Shown: positions 9,101-13,565, numbered from the stretch's first letter. The stretch is 19,342 bases of DNA from Candidatus Omnitrophota bacterium (GCA_023247935.1 JAHFFM010000001.1:1-19342), one strand, 5' to 3'. Notes: a model not told the origin generated them from the letters alone. Program-made: numbers and translations.

Positions 9101-10656
9101 GTACTTACTCCGGGATTGCTGGTAATAATCGGCGTTTTTACCGCGGGGAAAATAAAGCCGGAGGCTCCACCGGCGGCTGTACCGTCACCATTAGTTCCCA
9201 AAGACCCCACCAGTCTAAAAGTTTTATCGCAATTAGCGGCCGAGGCATCGCAACGAAGAATCGTCCAGTTTCCATTGGCATTGGTGTTCGTGGTATGGTT
9301 GCTAATATTCACCAATTGCCCGTCAATCAAACCATGTTCAAACCCTACTGTGATACAAATAGGATTTGGCGCCGCCGGATCCGTGGAAGAGGTGATTGCC
9401 ATAGGTGTGGGGCCTTTGGTGCAATTGTCATTAGCGGTTCCTGAATAAGTTCCATTACCGGCGATCACAGTTCCCGTCACAATATCTTTTACGGTAAGCG
9501 TGGTGGTCAGCGGCGTCGTGTTAACTTTGAACATTCCATTCGCCGCGAGATTTCCCGCAACGCCATAGCACTGGATAATATCATCCACAGCAAAACCATG
9601 AACGGCCGTTGTAATCACCATCGGATTAGCGTTGGTCGCGCCACTGATCGCTTTTAAAGAAGGGGTGGTGGTGTGAGCTCCGGCAATCACTCCATCCGTC
9701 TTGCCCCAACCTAAAGGATTGCCAGAAGTGGATTCTTTGAAATCAACCACGTAGTATCTAACAGACAAATCGTCATTAGCGGTATTGGGTGCATAACGGC
9801 GGGAAAATTCAAGCGTGGATCCGTCTTTAATGCGTCCGCGCACAAAAAGCTGAGAATCACCGCCGGTCGTTCCCGTAACAAGCACTTGGGTGCCGGTCTT
9901 ATTGCCGTAAAATAACATAGCATTCTGACCGCCGTTTGAGAGACTGACGGAGGCCGTATGCATGGTGTCATTTCCGTCGTTAATAGGAAGCGCCACGGTT
10001 CCCGTACTAACAGTAGCGTCTGTCAAAAATTCAATGATCTGCCAAGTCATCGTCACTGTTTTTCCGCTGGTCTTCACGTTGATGCTCCGGGTCAACGTGA
10101 GCTGATTGACGTTTGGAAAAGTACCGACCACGAATAAAAGTTCCGTAAATTCATTGTCATTCGCATTTGCGCTCAACGCGGACTTGGAATAAATAATCGG
10201 CACCGCGTCGGAAGTGCTTGTAAGAGGTGTCACCAAATCGATTGTCTTCGTCAAATTGACCGTGGGATTGCCATTGGCCAAACTGGAAATACCTCTTTGA
10301 ACCGTAACCCCATCATTAAACTCAATGACCTGCCAAGTCACACTGGCGTTTGCGGTCGCACCGGCGCGATCAATAAAGAGAGTGCTGGTATCTTCAAATT
10401 GAACGCCAAATGCCCAGTTTTGATCTCTCTCCGCCACTGTCGTACCGTCAACACTTGGGGAGATCAATATAATCGACTTCGACATATCCACCGTACCGCC
10501 AATATCCACAGAAGCGGACACGTCATCCGTGTCAAAAAATGCGGTGCCACGATAAACATTTTTGATTTGGACAGCCCAGGCGGAGCTCGAACAAAAACTG
10601 AGCGCGAGAGAAAAAAGAAGTGTCATGGAAAATAGGATTGCGGGTTTATTTCGCAT
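1..10656 (-). CDS. Giant secreted multi-domain protein with Kre9/KNH-like Ig repeats, 3' end outside window
   Basis: The frame stays open for 3552 codons from ATG 10656 to position 1, so the C-terminus is missing. The frame was confirmed at Trp codons at 10335, 8853, 7434, 6294, 4539, 2484 and 276. A signal peptide opens it (MRNKPAILFSMTLLFSLALS, likely cleavage AWA/VQ). Then come four modules carrying WQVIEF, WQIIEF, YYVVDF and YQVYEF (near residues 108, 205, 301, 573), five FCCH-like modules, and about 26 Kre9/KNH-like Ig domains of 95-120 residues with the pattern PNGGE...G....ItW...G.i.nVkieYS.d.G..W..i...W.iP.....kvRi.D....DtS...F.I. No enzyme domain is visible. It is probably a cell-surface or released filamentous protein, for example an adhesin; this is inference. 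AGGGG lies 10 nt before the start, and the gene overlaps the previous one by 11 bp. Confidence 0.93.
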   Translation of the reverse strand, partial: MRNKPAILFSMTLLFSLALSFCSSSAWAVQIKNVYRGTAFFDTDDVSASVDIGGTVDMSKSIILISPSVDGTTVAERDQNWAFGVQFEDTSTLFIDRAGATANASVTWQVIEFNDGVTVQRGISSLANGNPTVNLTKTIDLVTPLTSTSDAVPIIYSKSALSANANDNEFTELLFVVGTFPNVNQLTLTRSINVKTSGKTVTMTWQIIEFLTDATVSTGTVALPINDGNDTMHTASVSLSNGGQNAMLFYGNKTGTQVLVTGTTGGDSQLFVRGRIKDGSTLEFSRRYAPNTANDDLSVRYYVVDFKESTSGNPLGWGKTDGVIAGAHTTTPSLKAISGATNANPMVITTAVHGFAVDDIIQCYGVAGNLAANGMFKVNTTPLTTTLTVKDIVTGTVIAGNGTYSGTANDNCTKGPTPMAITSSTDPAAPNPICITVGFEHGLIDGQLVNISNHTTNTNANGNWTILRCDASAANCDKTFRLVGSLGTNGDGTAAGGASGFIFPAVKTPIITSNPGVSTTRTVATANVSGGTTGSVVDSEASERAVASYLTSSTILETVRDRNSRGFNLDMDYQVYEFAPMTLKVPNGSESYAVGSVQDITWKNSNDIATHNWKLQYSTTSDTNAAVLAIASSAWNAGTGKMRITTSISHGFKTSDSVTIAGHSLSGLNQAWVVTAIAGTTFDLNGSSNLGSGTSGTASVTAANITSSTNATPIVITMAGNNFVNGQIVTVSGHVTNTAANGVWEVANRGANTFELKGSVGNGVGGNTGTVTTTGENYSDMGSYCGTTSNPASACTGSGTGTTFAAGTIKVKIPDIIGNKVKFRLYDQDDTRADSAYTDVRRQSDASNDYFTVKRSLTMASPVGSGTAPQGTVAITSSTNASPINILTAANHGYSTGDTVTIANHVTNTNANGTWTITKVDATNFTLNASSGNGVGSGGTAAVNWVVGETNKYIVWNYTGSTGWGNVKLQENLNGAGWVDISGATNLAVNNDGSNCTPADSAPFAGCGRWAWSPASHGIPNYVDTPIQLRVVSLLDGAIIATTPSSVNVARKLMITYPDAASISLIAQSAYDITWDYRGQQTGAAYTFGTIKLQYCTDGTCSSASTWTDIAGATALNVNNGSAGGDTPPYDGKGKFNWTIPNGVETTGAQAKIRILANATPGANSLSVATQSSNLFTINPSVKLTNPNGGEILYVGDTFNAPNGITWVASGSISNVDLYYSTDAPHSTWNLIQSNVVASLGAYSWQVPAAVSGTVQVRIRSYPTPTYSDTSNADFTIKAKITNVQPNTGTKPFDNTIDIKWTPAGNLGSVKIYLSDESNYSNYTTVLNPSVAGGSDGVQQTFTWDPQTVPSPNGISGGVPGNYKVKVALLSDEGNVNGISSAPFAVQGVLHITAPAGDVTPPTWIIGHAAGYPITWTKFPSGLGNVTLEYSKDNQSNWTAIALNGTQQTNKTINWVPPVTSLPANDTNFVNFRVSLSGAVSEVSENVNIRPVFSIQAPTSGSYKISDQVTIDWKSENEDGSTPINVGAMRIKYATDGSTFNQTAATTTDIPNSISPSSDYAWTIPAAAQSNTVKFRIESASFGDLTSATGSNVAIIPKLQIITHNGGAPVWTIDGAQDIKWKLWANSDPLIRLYYSKNGDSGPWTEITDGVGANPGPLSSVDTNGTTSTYSNWTVADAMSTSGKLKVAHSSDSAIYDVSDSTFEIRGAFDFTNPPANPTPTLRVGGSYLIQWTNHGTMPDAGNPDFQKVELLYSINGTDYTNITTLASDYQNGNHSFNWTNIPDAARGATKLKVQYKANSANVFKVSPSITLKPSITITGPTVGDYHIRDAANIKFKHTGRNTDSFDVYYSVDGSAPYPGGTKINGSPITAVDPDPTEYTQNFTVPNVASIVGTHLRFAVVMIGDEANVQAMTADGAYNVYGYLAVNQPDTTTLTAGNNKTITWTAEGITNVAIDYTLNNGTDNYGNSLSGSATGGSFGWTPVPGTVVSDQVKVRIKAVDGFDNITTAYSPLFTVKPALALTAPNGPTTRNVGNALTVSWTSVGAGNIKIEYATDADQGSPTWQTLSGYGTVDSALGSISTTVPNAISDHVKFRVSNINGNSNLVVTSASGTEFAIKGNIVLSALASSYNLGDSINLTWTPTGSIGNVKVEYSEDNGNSWNTVVTNASQNGPYPLLLDSGSGSINIVNAAAQAKVRVSSNADSAVSSTSAAFLVKPVITVTAPASSNDIWTVDDAAHAITWTKKGANIANVKIQYSSDNFTSDINDIYTTTSNDGSQVWSAGAGAPSNIPDNIRASKDLKVRISTLPTSDAWAITALSSGFQIIGQLRMDTPDDSTPVKWRIGATNTVYWTNLHGAIANVKIYYSTNSGGAWTIIREAGGDVGPVSSGTAGQQHSYPWVIPVDFPIVKDNFRLKVVDATNSNVEDTSTAASSTLSKFTISHPVTGDVWVATTANTISWATAEAGVPPTVKVEYSLDNGNNWSNLPESEEGTDNDGIITNDGSQAWTLSATRTLTAKVRISDPANATDSIVTGTAFKIRGDLVMTSPNTGTESWGIATSDSDTHAVTWTKKGNISTVKLQFTADATVGSPTWVALEDGHGTPLDTQNIDVTGNATGPFTFNWAIPNTGGISTTKARIRVVDTTDGTVLDDSNAEFTIKGNVHLSTPNGGATYAVGEVVQITGTVFGPISDVNLFYTKNSTDYDLDGNQGQKTLVTVDPDYTFTKSWTVPDAIGTGITLTVEDSENAAVTDTSDAGFAVKGSVTITAPTTAGTTAPVNSFIANQTHNIVWDKTGSIGLIALYYSADGSTNWTAISGAEALSSSGPTGNTFGWLVPNDAVPGAAYKIKAVGSNLIADALSESFTVRGKIVLSALGSSYILGDTIVLNWTANGSIGNVKVEYSENNGGAWSTVTTTASQNGPYNLLLDSGSGSINIVNAVAQAKVRISDADDSSVSSTVGSSFLVAPYIAVTSPTGSDVWTVGDTNRTITWNKKGSNITDVKIQYSTTDDFTTNAVDIFASTPNDGSQGWASVPNGAMNGANLKIRVKAIDANSLLATEAKSPQFQVVGQLTMDDPDDSVGVNWRIGSTNTVAWTNTHGAIQNVKIYYSTDSGTNWTIIRDVNGNINSVTSGAEGAHTYDWAIPVDFPIVKNNFRVKVVDAANTNVEDIATAQSSTMAKFSIAHPTTGDVWIATNAYSIQWATAEAGIPATVKVEYSTDNGSNWSNLPETEGTTNDGIIDNDGSQSWTLPATRALNAKVRISDPNDANSAFTGSAFKIRGDLVLTSPNTGTESWGIATSDSDTHAVTWTKKGNISTVKLEFTGDATVGSPVWVPLEDGHGTPLDTQNIDVSGSPTGPFTFNWAIPNSGSTTTKARIRVVDTTDGTVIDDSNANFTIKGNVHLSTPNGGATYAVGEVVQVTGTIFGPITSVNLYYTKNSTNYDLDGNQGQKTLVTVDPDYTFTKSWTVPDAIGTGITMTVEDANNALVSDPSDAGFAIKGSVVITTPTTAGTTAPVNSFIANQTHNIVWDKTGSIGLIALYYSADGSTNWTAISGAE
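712..780 (-). repeat. Identical tract shared with 2923-2991
   Basis: These 69 nt match exactly at offset 2211, with differences on both sides. They encode the start of the fifth Ig domain of the block, around WGIATSDSDTHAVTWTKKGN. Confidence 0.9.
2062..4299 (-). repeat. Seven-Ig-domain block, first copy
   Basis: This block of 746 codons runs from IVLSALASSYNLGDSINLTW to ALSESFTVRGK. Its seven Ig domains start near 4299, 4003, 3680, 3340, 3040, 2685 and 2375. Each corresponds one-to-one and in order to the domains of the next block. Confidence 0.85.
7829..8047 (-). repeat. FCCH-like module 5, nested in the second Ig domain
   Basis: One copy (VAITSSTNASPINILTAANH, TVTIANHVTNTNANGTWTIT) sits between the first strand of the second Ig domain (LTMASPVGSG) and its continuation (NWVVGETNKYIVWNY). 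The insertion adds about 73 residues. Confidence 0.65.
8340..8785 (-). repeat. FCCH-like modules 3 and 4, nested in the first Ig domain
   Basis: Copy 3 includes MRITTSISHGFKTSDSVTIA and copy 4 includes NITSSTNATPIVITM with VSGHVTNTAANGVWEV. They interrupt the first Kre9-like Ig domain after its YSTTSDTN strand; the Ig sequence resumes at GENYSDMGS and continues to DYFTVKR. The insertion adds about 147 residues. Confidence 0.65.
8917..10581 (-). repeat. Four WQ(V/I)xEF modules of the giant protein
   Basis: Four copies of a roughly 96-residue beta module end in WQVIEF, WQIIEF, YYVVDF and YQVYEF. The marker aromatic residues fall at residues 108, 205, 301 and 573. The first two gaps are 97 and 96 residues. 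The third is 272 because two FCCH-like modules lie inside it. Each copy also carries a strand such as DTSTLFIDR, NQLTLTRS or STLEFSRR before the end motif. Confidence 0.7.
9155..9660 (-). repeat. FCCH-like modules 1 and 2, nested in the fourth WQ-EF module
   Basis: Two repeats of about 75-85 residues show the pattern ItsstnanPivItt..HGl..gd.v.i.g...Nt.aNG.w.v......tf.l.gs.GnG. Copy 1 includes NPMVITTAVHGFAVDDIIQC and copy 2 includes TVGFEHGLIDGQLVNISNHT. This is the pattern widely annotated as 'ubiquitin-activating E1 FCCH domain' in bacterial and phage proteins; it implies a small beta barrel, not ubiquitin chemistry. Confidence 0.65.
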
Positions 10657-11311
10657 TTTGAGTCAACCCCTTGACTGCTAAAGTCAGTGCCGACGGAGAC
10701 GCTGCCAAAGAACTATCAACCTCTTCTTCCTTGGGCGCCTTCTTGATCAAAGCAATTTCACCAGCCACTTTTTTATGGCTCTTCACAAATTCTTTGTAGG
10801 TCACTCGCACCGTATCGCCTTCCGAGATGGCTTTGTAGTTTTGGATATTAGAAAACTTGACCCCTTTAACGAAAGGAAACCAGGCCTCATGCGTAGGGTC
10901 ATCCTGATATTCAATCGCAACACCCGAAAAACTGATTGCGCTAGCTCTGCCAGTGATACTCTTGGCTAAGAAATCTTCCTTCTCTTCTGGCAAATCCGGA
11001 TTCGGAAATTCGTATTTTTTACTGTTTTTATTTTCTTTTGTTTCTTTTTTATCCACTGTTACCGCTGATTGTTTTTTGGCGGAACCAGCAACAGTCGATG
11101 TCTTGGTCGGTTTAACTTCCTTACTCACCATCGAAGAAGTAACCGTGCTGGATTTCAAGACTTTTTCTTTGTCCGACAAAACTTCCGCAAAAGAAAATCT
11201 CGCGGAGATCAAAAGAAACGCCAAGATGACAAAAGAGATCTTTCCGCCGTTCAAGAAATCCGGCCAGATCCATTCAATGCGGCTAATTTTAACGGGTTCC
11301 ATGGGTTCCAT
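10646..11311 (-). CDS. Membrane-anchored or secreted protein with Ser/Thr/Lys linker and small beta-barrel-like domain
   Basis: I cannot name this 221-residue protein. A hydrophobic segment KISFVILAFLLISARFSFA (24-42) after a long N-terminal region is a signal peptide or anchor, with possible cleavage at SFA/EV. A low-complexity linker (about 45-100) rich in Ser, Thr, Lys and Val follows. The conserved-looking domain (about 118-192) reads GRASAISFSGVAIEY, then AWFPFVKGVKFSNIQNYKAI and EGDTVRVTYKEF, a pattern like small OB-type barrels in which GDTVRVTY is a central strand. The start at 11311 has GGAG 8 nt upstream and overlaps the transposase-derived gene by 23 bp. An ATG at 11302 is a lesser alternative. 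The 3' end overlaps the giant gene by 11 bp. Three overlapping genes argue for one operon and a shared envelope role. Confidence 0.8.
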   Translation of the reverse strand: MEPMEPVKISRIEWIWPDFLNGGKISFVILAFLLISARFSFAEVLSDKEKVLKSSTVTSSMVSKEVKPTKTSTVAGSAKKQSAVTVDKKETKENKNSKKYEFPNPDLPEEKEDFLAKSITGRASAISFSGVAIEYQDDPTHEAWFPFVKGVKFSNIQNYKAISEGDTVRVTYKEFVKSHKKVAGEIALIKKAPKEEEVDSSLAASPSALTLAVKGLTQNAK

Positions 11312-12521
11312 CGGCGTAGCTCCACTCCACACTATAGAACGAAATATTTTTCGGCTTCTGTCCCACCGCGTGAAAACTCACAACACCCTTCATCGCGTCT
11401 CCAGACCACAGACCGCGCCAGCTCAAACGATCTCCGTTCATATTGAGCTGAACGGTTTGCCACACCACCACGCCATTGTCCTGCGTTTGTGTCGTGATCG
11501 GCGTCGAATTAAATCCGCGCGCGTTAAAATATTCCGAAGACACACTGCCATTCTTAAAAGAAATCATGTCTTTGAAGGGCTCTTCCCCTTCCACAGTCGG
11601 AAGCGCGATCATTTCCATCTGCCACTGAGTGCCTTCCAATTCCGTCAAAGCGATCGGGCTGCGATTTTCAAAACGTATTTTTTCCTTAAATTCTTTTTCA
11701 CGGCGTTGAAGCACTGTTTCAAAATGGGTCTGGAGATTTTGCCGACTGACATACAAGTAAACAGAAGAACCTGTCGCCAAAAGAGCCGCCGTTCCGGCCA
11801 TAATCAAAAGCGATTTATTCCGCTTGGCGAAGGAACGTACTTTCAAAACCTCTTCTTTTTGAGGAGGGATGTAACGGGCAATCCGATTCTTCGCTTGAGC
11901 CATAAAATACGGGGAACCCAAAATTGACGCGCGGCGTAGACTCTTTTCCAAAGATTTCATCTCTTCCGCATCCCCTTCCAAACAATAGCGCTCGTACGCG
12001 CCGTGATCTTTGTCGATTAAAAATTCAAGCACTTCATTGATTTCGGCTTTCAGGTCAATTTCTTTGAGCTCTAGAGGAAGCTCGGTCGAAGGGTTTTGGG
12101 AAGCCTTATATATAAGGAAGCTGGAACAAGGATCGTTAGGGCTTGAAATTTCGGTATGGATGAAGCGAGTCATCTTCAGTAAGTGCGTGGCCTTCTCAAC
12201 CAGCACTGATTTGAAGCGGGATTCAAACAAATGCCCATGACGCTCGTAACGCCCGTTAAAATATTTGGTATAGAGAGAATTCAGGTCGTGCATGATTTCG
12301 GAGATGGTAGCATCCTCTCCGGTTTCAATTAAAAGATGAAGGCGATCGGAAAGAAGATTAAAGGAAAAAAGTTTGAAGTGATGCTGCTCTTTATATTTTT
12401 TAACAAGGTCGAGGTAGGCTTTCGTATCGGCTTTGTCTTTGAAAATCGGTTGTTGGTCAGTGCTTTTAGCAGTCACGTAGTAGATCGCTCCATTTATATG
12501 GATTCTAGGTAACCTTGGCAT
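11289..12521 (-). CDS. Inactivated Y1/REP-associated transposase-like domain fused to a TM helix and C-terminal beta domain
   Basis: This is a 410-residue, three-part protein. Residues 1-130 match the Y1_Tnp/REP-associated transposase fold: MPRLPRIHINGAIYYVTAKS at the start, QPIFKDKADTKAYLDLV, and YTKYFNGRYERHGHLFESRF. RASILGSPYFMAQAKNRI (198-215) matches the usual C-terminal extension of these transposases. The key residues are lost: the usual MPNHxHLL motif reads LSDRLHLL (Arg60-Leu61-His62), and the RYIHxNP tyrosine position reads RFIHTEI (Phe120). DNA nicking is therefore unlikely, though DNA binding may remain. A transmembrane helix (about 237-257), a charged helix and a beta domain (about 294-400) resembling the adjacent small secreted protein follow. 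The ATG at 12521 is chosen because the family motif begins there; an upstream TTG at 12629 would run through the hairpins. Its end overlaps the next gene by 23 bp. Confidence 0.85.
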   Translation of the reverse strand: MPRLPRIHINGAIYYVTAKSTDQQPIFKDKADTKAYLDLVKKYKEQHHFKLFSFNLLSDRLHLLIETGEDATISEIMHDLNSLYTKYFNGRYERHGHLFESRFKSVLVEKATHLLKMTRFIHTEISSPNDPCSSFLIYKASQNPSTELPLELKEIDLKAEINEVLEFLIDKDHGAYERYCLEGDAEEMKSLEKSLRRASILGSPYFMAQAKNRIARYIPPQKEEVLKVRSFAKRNKSLLIMAGTAALLATGSSVYLYVSRQNLQTHFETVLQRREKEFKEKIRFENRSPIALTELEGTQWQMEMIALPTVEGEEPFKDMISFKNGSVSSEYFNARGFNSTPITTQTQDNGVVVWQTVQLNMNGDRLSWRGLWSGDAMKGVVSFHAVGQKPKNISFYSVEWSYADGTHGTR

Positions 12522-12531
12522 CTTTTTGGGC

Positions 12532-12676
12532 GCCTGACTGCCGTCAGGCAGGCTTTGTGCCTGGCACTTTCGGCTTTTTTCAAAAAAAACCAGGCATCCA
12601 ACCGTGCCTGGATTCAAATTTCGCGGCAACCTGCCATTCCTTCGACTCGGCCACTTTCGTAGCCTCGCTCAGGATG
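12532..12676 (-). repeat. Cluster of REP-like inverted repeats
   Basis: Within 145 bp are GCCTGAC-TGCC-GTCAGGC (12532-12549), GTGCCTGGCAC (12557-12567), the CCAGGCA/TGCCTGG hairpin (12590-12611), and an imperfect palindrome running from CCTTCGACTCGG to CTCGCTCAGGATG (about 12637-12676). Several share the core GCCTG/CAGGC. REP palindromes next to Y1 transposases are an established association (RAYT/REP), and the next gene has such a domain. Whether these elements recur elsewhere in the genome cannot be seen here. Confidence 0.5.
12582..12611 (-). terminator. Terminator-like hairpin in the leader (possible attenuator)
   Basis: On the minus strand CCAGGCA, an 8-nt loop and TGCCTGG form a 7-bp stem followed directly by eight Ts. 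It lies between the candidate promoters and the start at 12521, so it would stop transcription before the operon unless bypassed. It may be an attenuator, or simply a REP-type hairpin next to a T-run. Confidence 0.5.
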
Positions 12677-12710
12677 CACGGCTTTGCGCCCTTAGGTTGC
12701 CCTAAGTTTG

Positions 12711-12739
12711 CTAGTATCGCTATTAACATCTCTTGTCAA
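12711..12739 (-). promoter_or_regulatory. Second candidate promoter
   Basis: Minus-strand TTGACA (12734-12739), a 17-bp spacer and TACTAG (12711-12716) lie 49 bp downstream of the first TTGACA. This -35 and the ABC operon -35 share the ten bases TTGACAAGAG. The -10 is weak. Confidence 0.35.
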
Positions 12740-12759
12740 AGATAACTTGCTCTATTTAA

Positions 12760-12788
12760 AGACTACACTAAGCATATATGCTTGTCAA
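12760..12788 (-). promoter_or_regulatory. Candidate promoter with a 14-bp palindrome in its spacer
   Basis: Minus-strand TTGACA (12783-12788) is followed after 17 bp by TAGTCT (12760-12765), a weak -10. The spacer contains the perfect palindrome AAGCATATATGCTT (12770-12783). A dimeric repressor bound there would block the polymerase. The -35 match is exact but the -10 is poor, so the exact promoter is uncertain. Confidence 0.4.
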
Positions 12789-12883
12789 ATACAAAGTAAA
12801 TTTAAGTGCCTTTGTCATCTCCGCAGGCTTTAAGCGGGGATCAACTTAGACATTTGTTAATAGTTAAAATATTTAGATTAGAA

Positions 12884-12923
12884 CAAAAAAACCGTAGCTC
12901 TGATCCTTTCCCAGAGCTACGGT
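12884..12923 (-). terminator. Strong intrinsic terminator
   Basis: On the minus strand ACCGTAGCTCTG pairs perfectly with CAGAGCTACGGT (12-bp stem, 9-nt loop) and is followed by seven Ts. It lies 17 bp after the stop of the small secreted protein. It closes that transcription unit and separates it from the transposase-derived operon. Confidence 0.93.
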
Positions 12924-12940
12924 TAATAATGAACAGAGGT

Positions 12941-13528
12941 TTATTTCTTCTTAGCGGTGGGCGCCTCTTTTGAAACGAGAGCCACGGGTGCGGCTTCAGC
13001 GGGAGCGGTTGCTTTAGCAATCTCTTCCGGGGTCTTTTCTTCCTCTTTAGGAAGATCCTTGACTTCATTCACGCTGGTAAACCGGGAATTGACGACGGTC
13101 TTGCCCCCATCGAAAGCCTCGCTGATAATGCCGTTCATAATCGTGCCAGTCCAGTCCCCACGAACGGAAGTGTTCACCGATTCACTGCCCAAAAAGGATT
13201 CCCAGGTTCCCTTGTCATTATCATCATAGGCGGTCATCGTGTACCCAATCGGGCCGTAGCTAAAAGACTTAAAGCCGTTAAAAGTGAGCTTTTCCGCTTT
13301 GAAGGTCAACGTACCTTTTTCGGGGCTGCTGGCTTTTCCTTTGGCATCGCTCTTATAAAGGGTGACAGACCATTCCTTGTTCTCCAACTCGGCATGACGA
13401 TCCGCTTCTTTTTTGGCATGAGCCACCTGCTTTTCGGAGTCGGCTTTTTTATCGGACTTGGCGTACACAAACGCCGGAGCACTCAGGACAACGCTTAAGG
13501 CTAAAAACGAAAATAGAATCTTTTTCAT
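12941..13528 (-). CDS. Small secreted protein with lipocalin-like beta domain and Ala/Pro/Glu/Lys tail
   Basis: This is a 195-residue protein with a clear type I signal peptide, MKKILFSFLALSVVLSAPAF, and likely cleavage after VYA (residue 23). A charged linker (24-45) leads to a beta-rich domain (about 46-155) with ENKEWSVTLYKSD, GTLTFKAEKLTFNGF and RGDWTGTIMNGIISEAF. It ends in a low-complexity tail of Lys, Glu, Ala and Pro (160-195). The domain resembles the C-terminal domain of the transposase-derived gene downstream: both show FK...W...(S)(V/W)RG.W.G..M.G(I/V)(I/V)S. A GGGAGGA ribosome site sits next to two consecutive ATGs. I chose the second (13528), which is 4 nt from GGAGG; the first at 13531 is too close, and a TTG at 13540 lies upstream of the site. 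Function unknown; probably periplasmic or outer-surface. Confidence 0.8.
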   Translation of the reverse strand: MKKILFSFLALSVVLSAPAFVYAKSDKKADSEKQVAHAKKEADRHAELENKEWSVTLYKSDAKGKASSPEKGTLTFKAEKLTFNGFKSFSYGPIGYTMTAYDDNDKGTWESFLGSESVNTSVRGDWTGTIMNGIISEAFDGGKTVVNSRFTSVNEVKDLPKEEEKTPEEIAKATAPAEAAPVALVSKEAPTAKKK

Positions 13529-13565
13529 CATTCCTCCCAATTAAACTTCTGAATAGATACGTTCT

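Larger units (their letters stand above)
12522..12883 (-). other. Gene-free regulatory stretch rich in palindromes
   Basis: No gene is credible here on either strand. Reading along the minus strand it holds two TTGACA boxes, one with a perfect palindrome in its spacer. Next come a 6-bp hairpin CTTAGG-GCAA-CCTAAG (12691-12706), an imperfect palindrome of the CATCCTGAGC...GAAGGAATG type (about 12633-12676), and a terminator-like hairpin with eight Ts (12582-12611). The 11-bp palindrome GTGCCAGGCAC and the 7-bp-arm palindrome GCCTGAC...GTCAGGC follow, just before the transposase-like gene. It looks like a promoter region into which REP-like elements have collected. Confidence 0.6.

Noticed and set aside
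7829..9660. Ubiquitin-related function suggested by the FCCH-like name
   Set aside because: The motif is a generic small beta-barrel repeat common in bacterial and phage structural proteins. No E1 adenylation or catalytic cysteine domain is present.
10953..11927. 324-codon plus-strand ORF
   Set aside because: It runs antisense across two well-supported overlapping genes, and its product shows no domain, signal peptide or coherent composition.
11289..12521. Active IS200/IS605-type insertion sequence
   Set aside because: Catalytic His and Tyr positions are replaced, the gene is fused to a TM and extra domain, and it overlaps the next gene. It no longer looks like an autonomous element.
12522..12629. 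N-terminal extension of the transposase-like gene to a TTG at 12629
   Set aside because: The extra 36 codons run through REP-like hairpins and a T-run, and the family's conserved start MPRLPRI begins at 12521.
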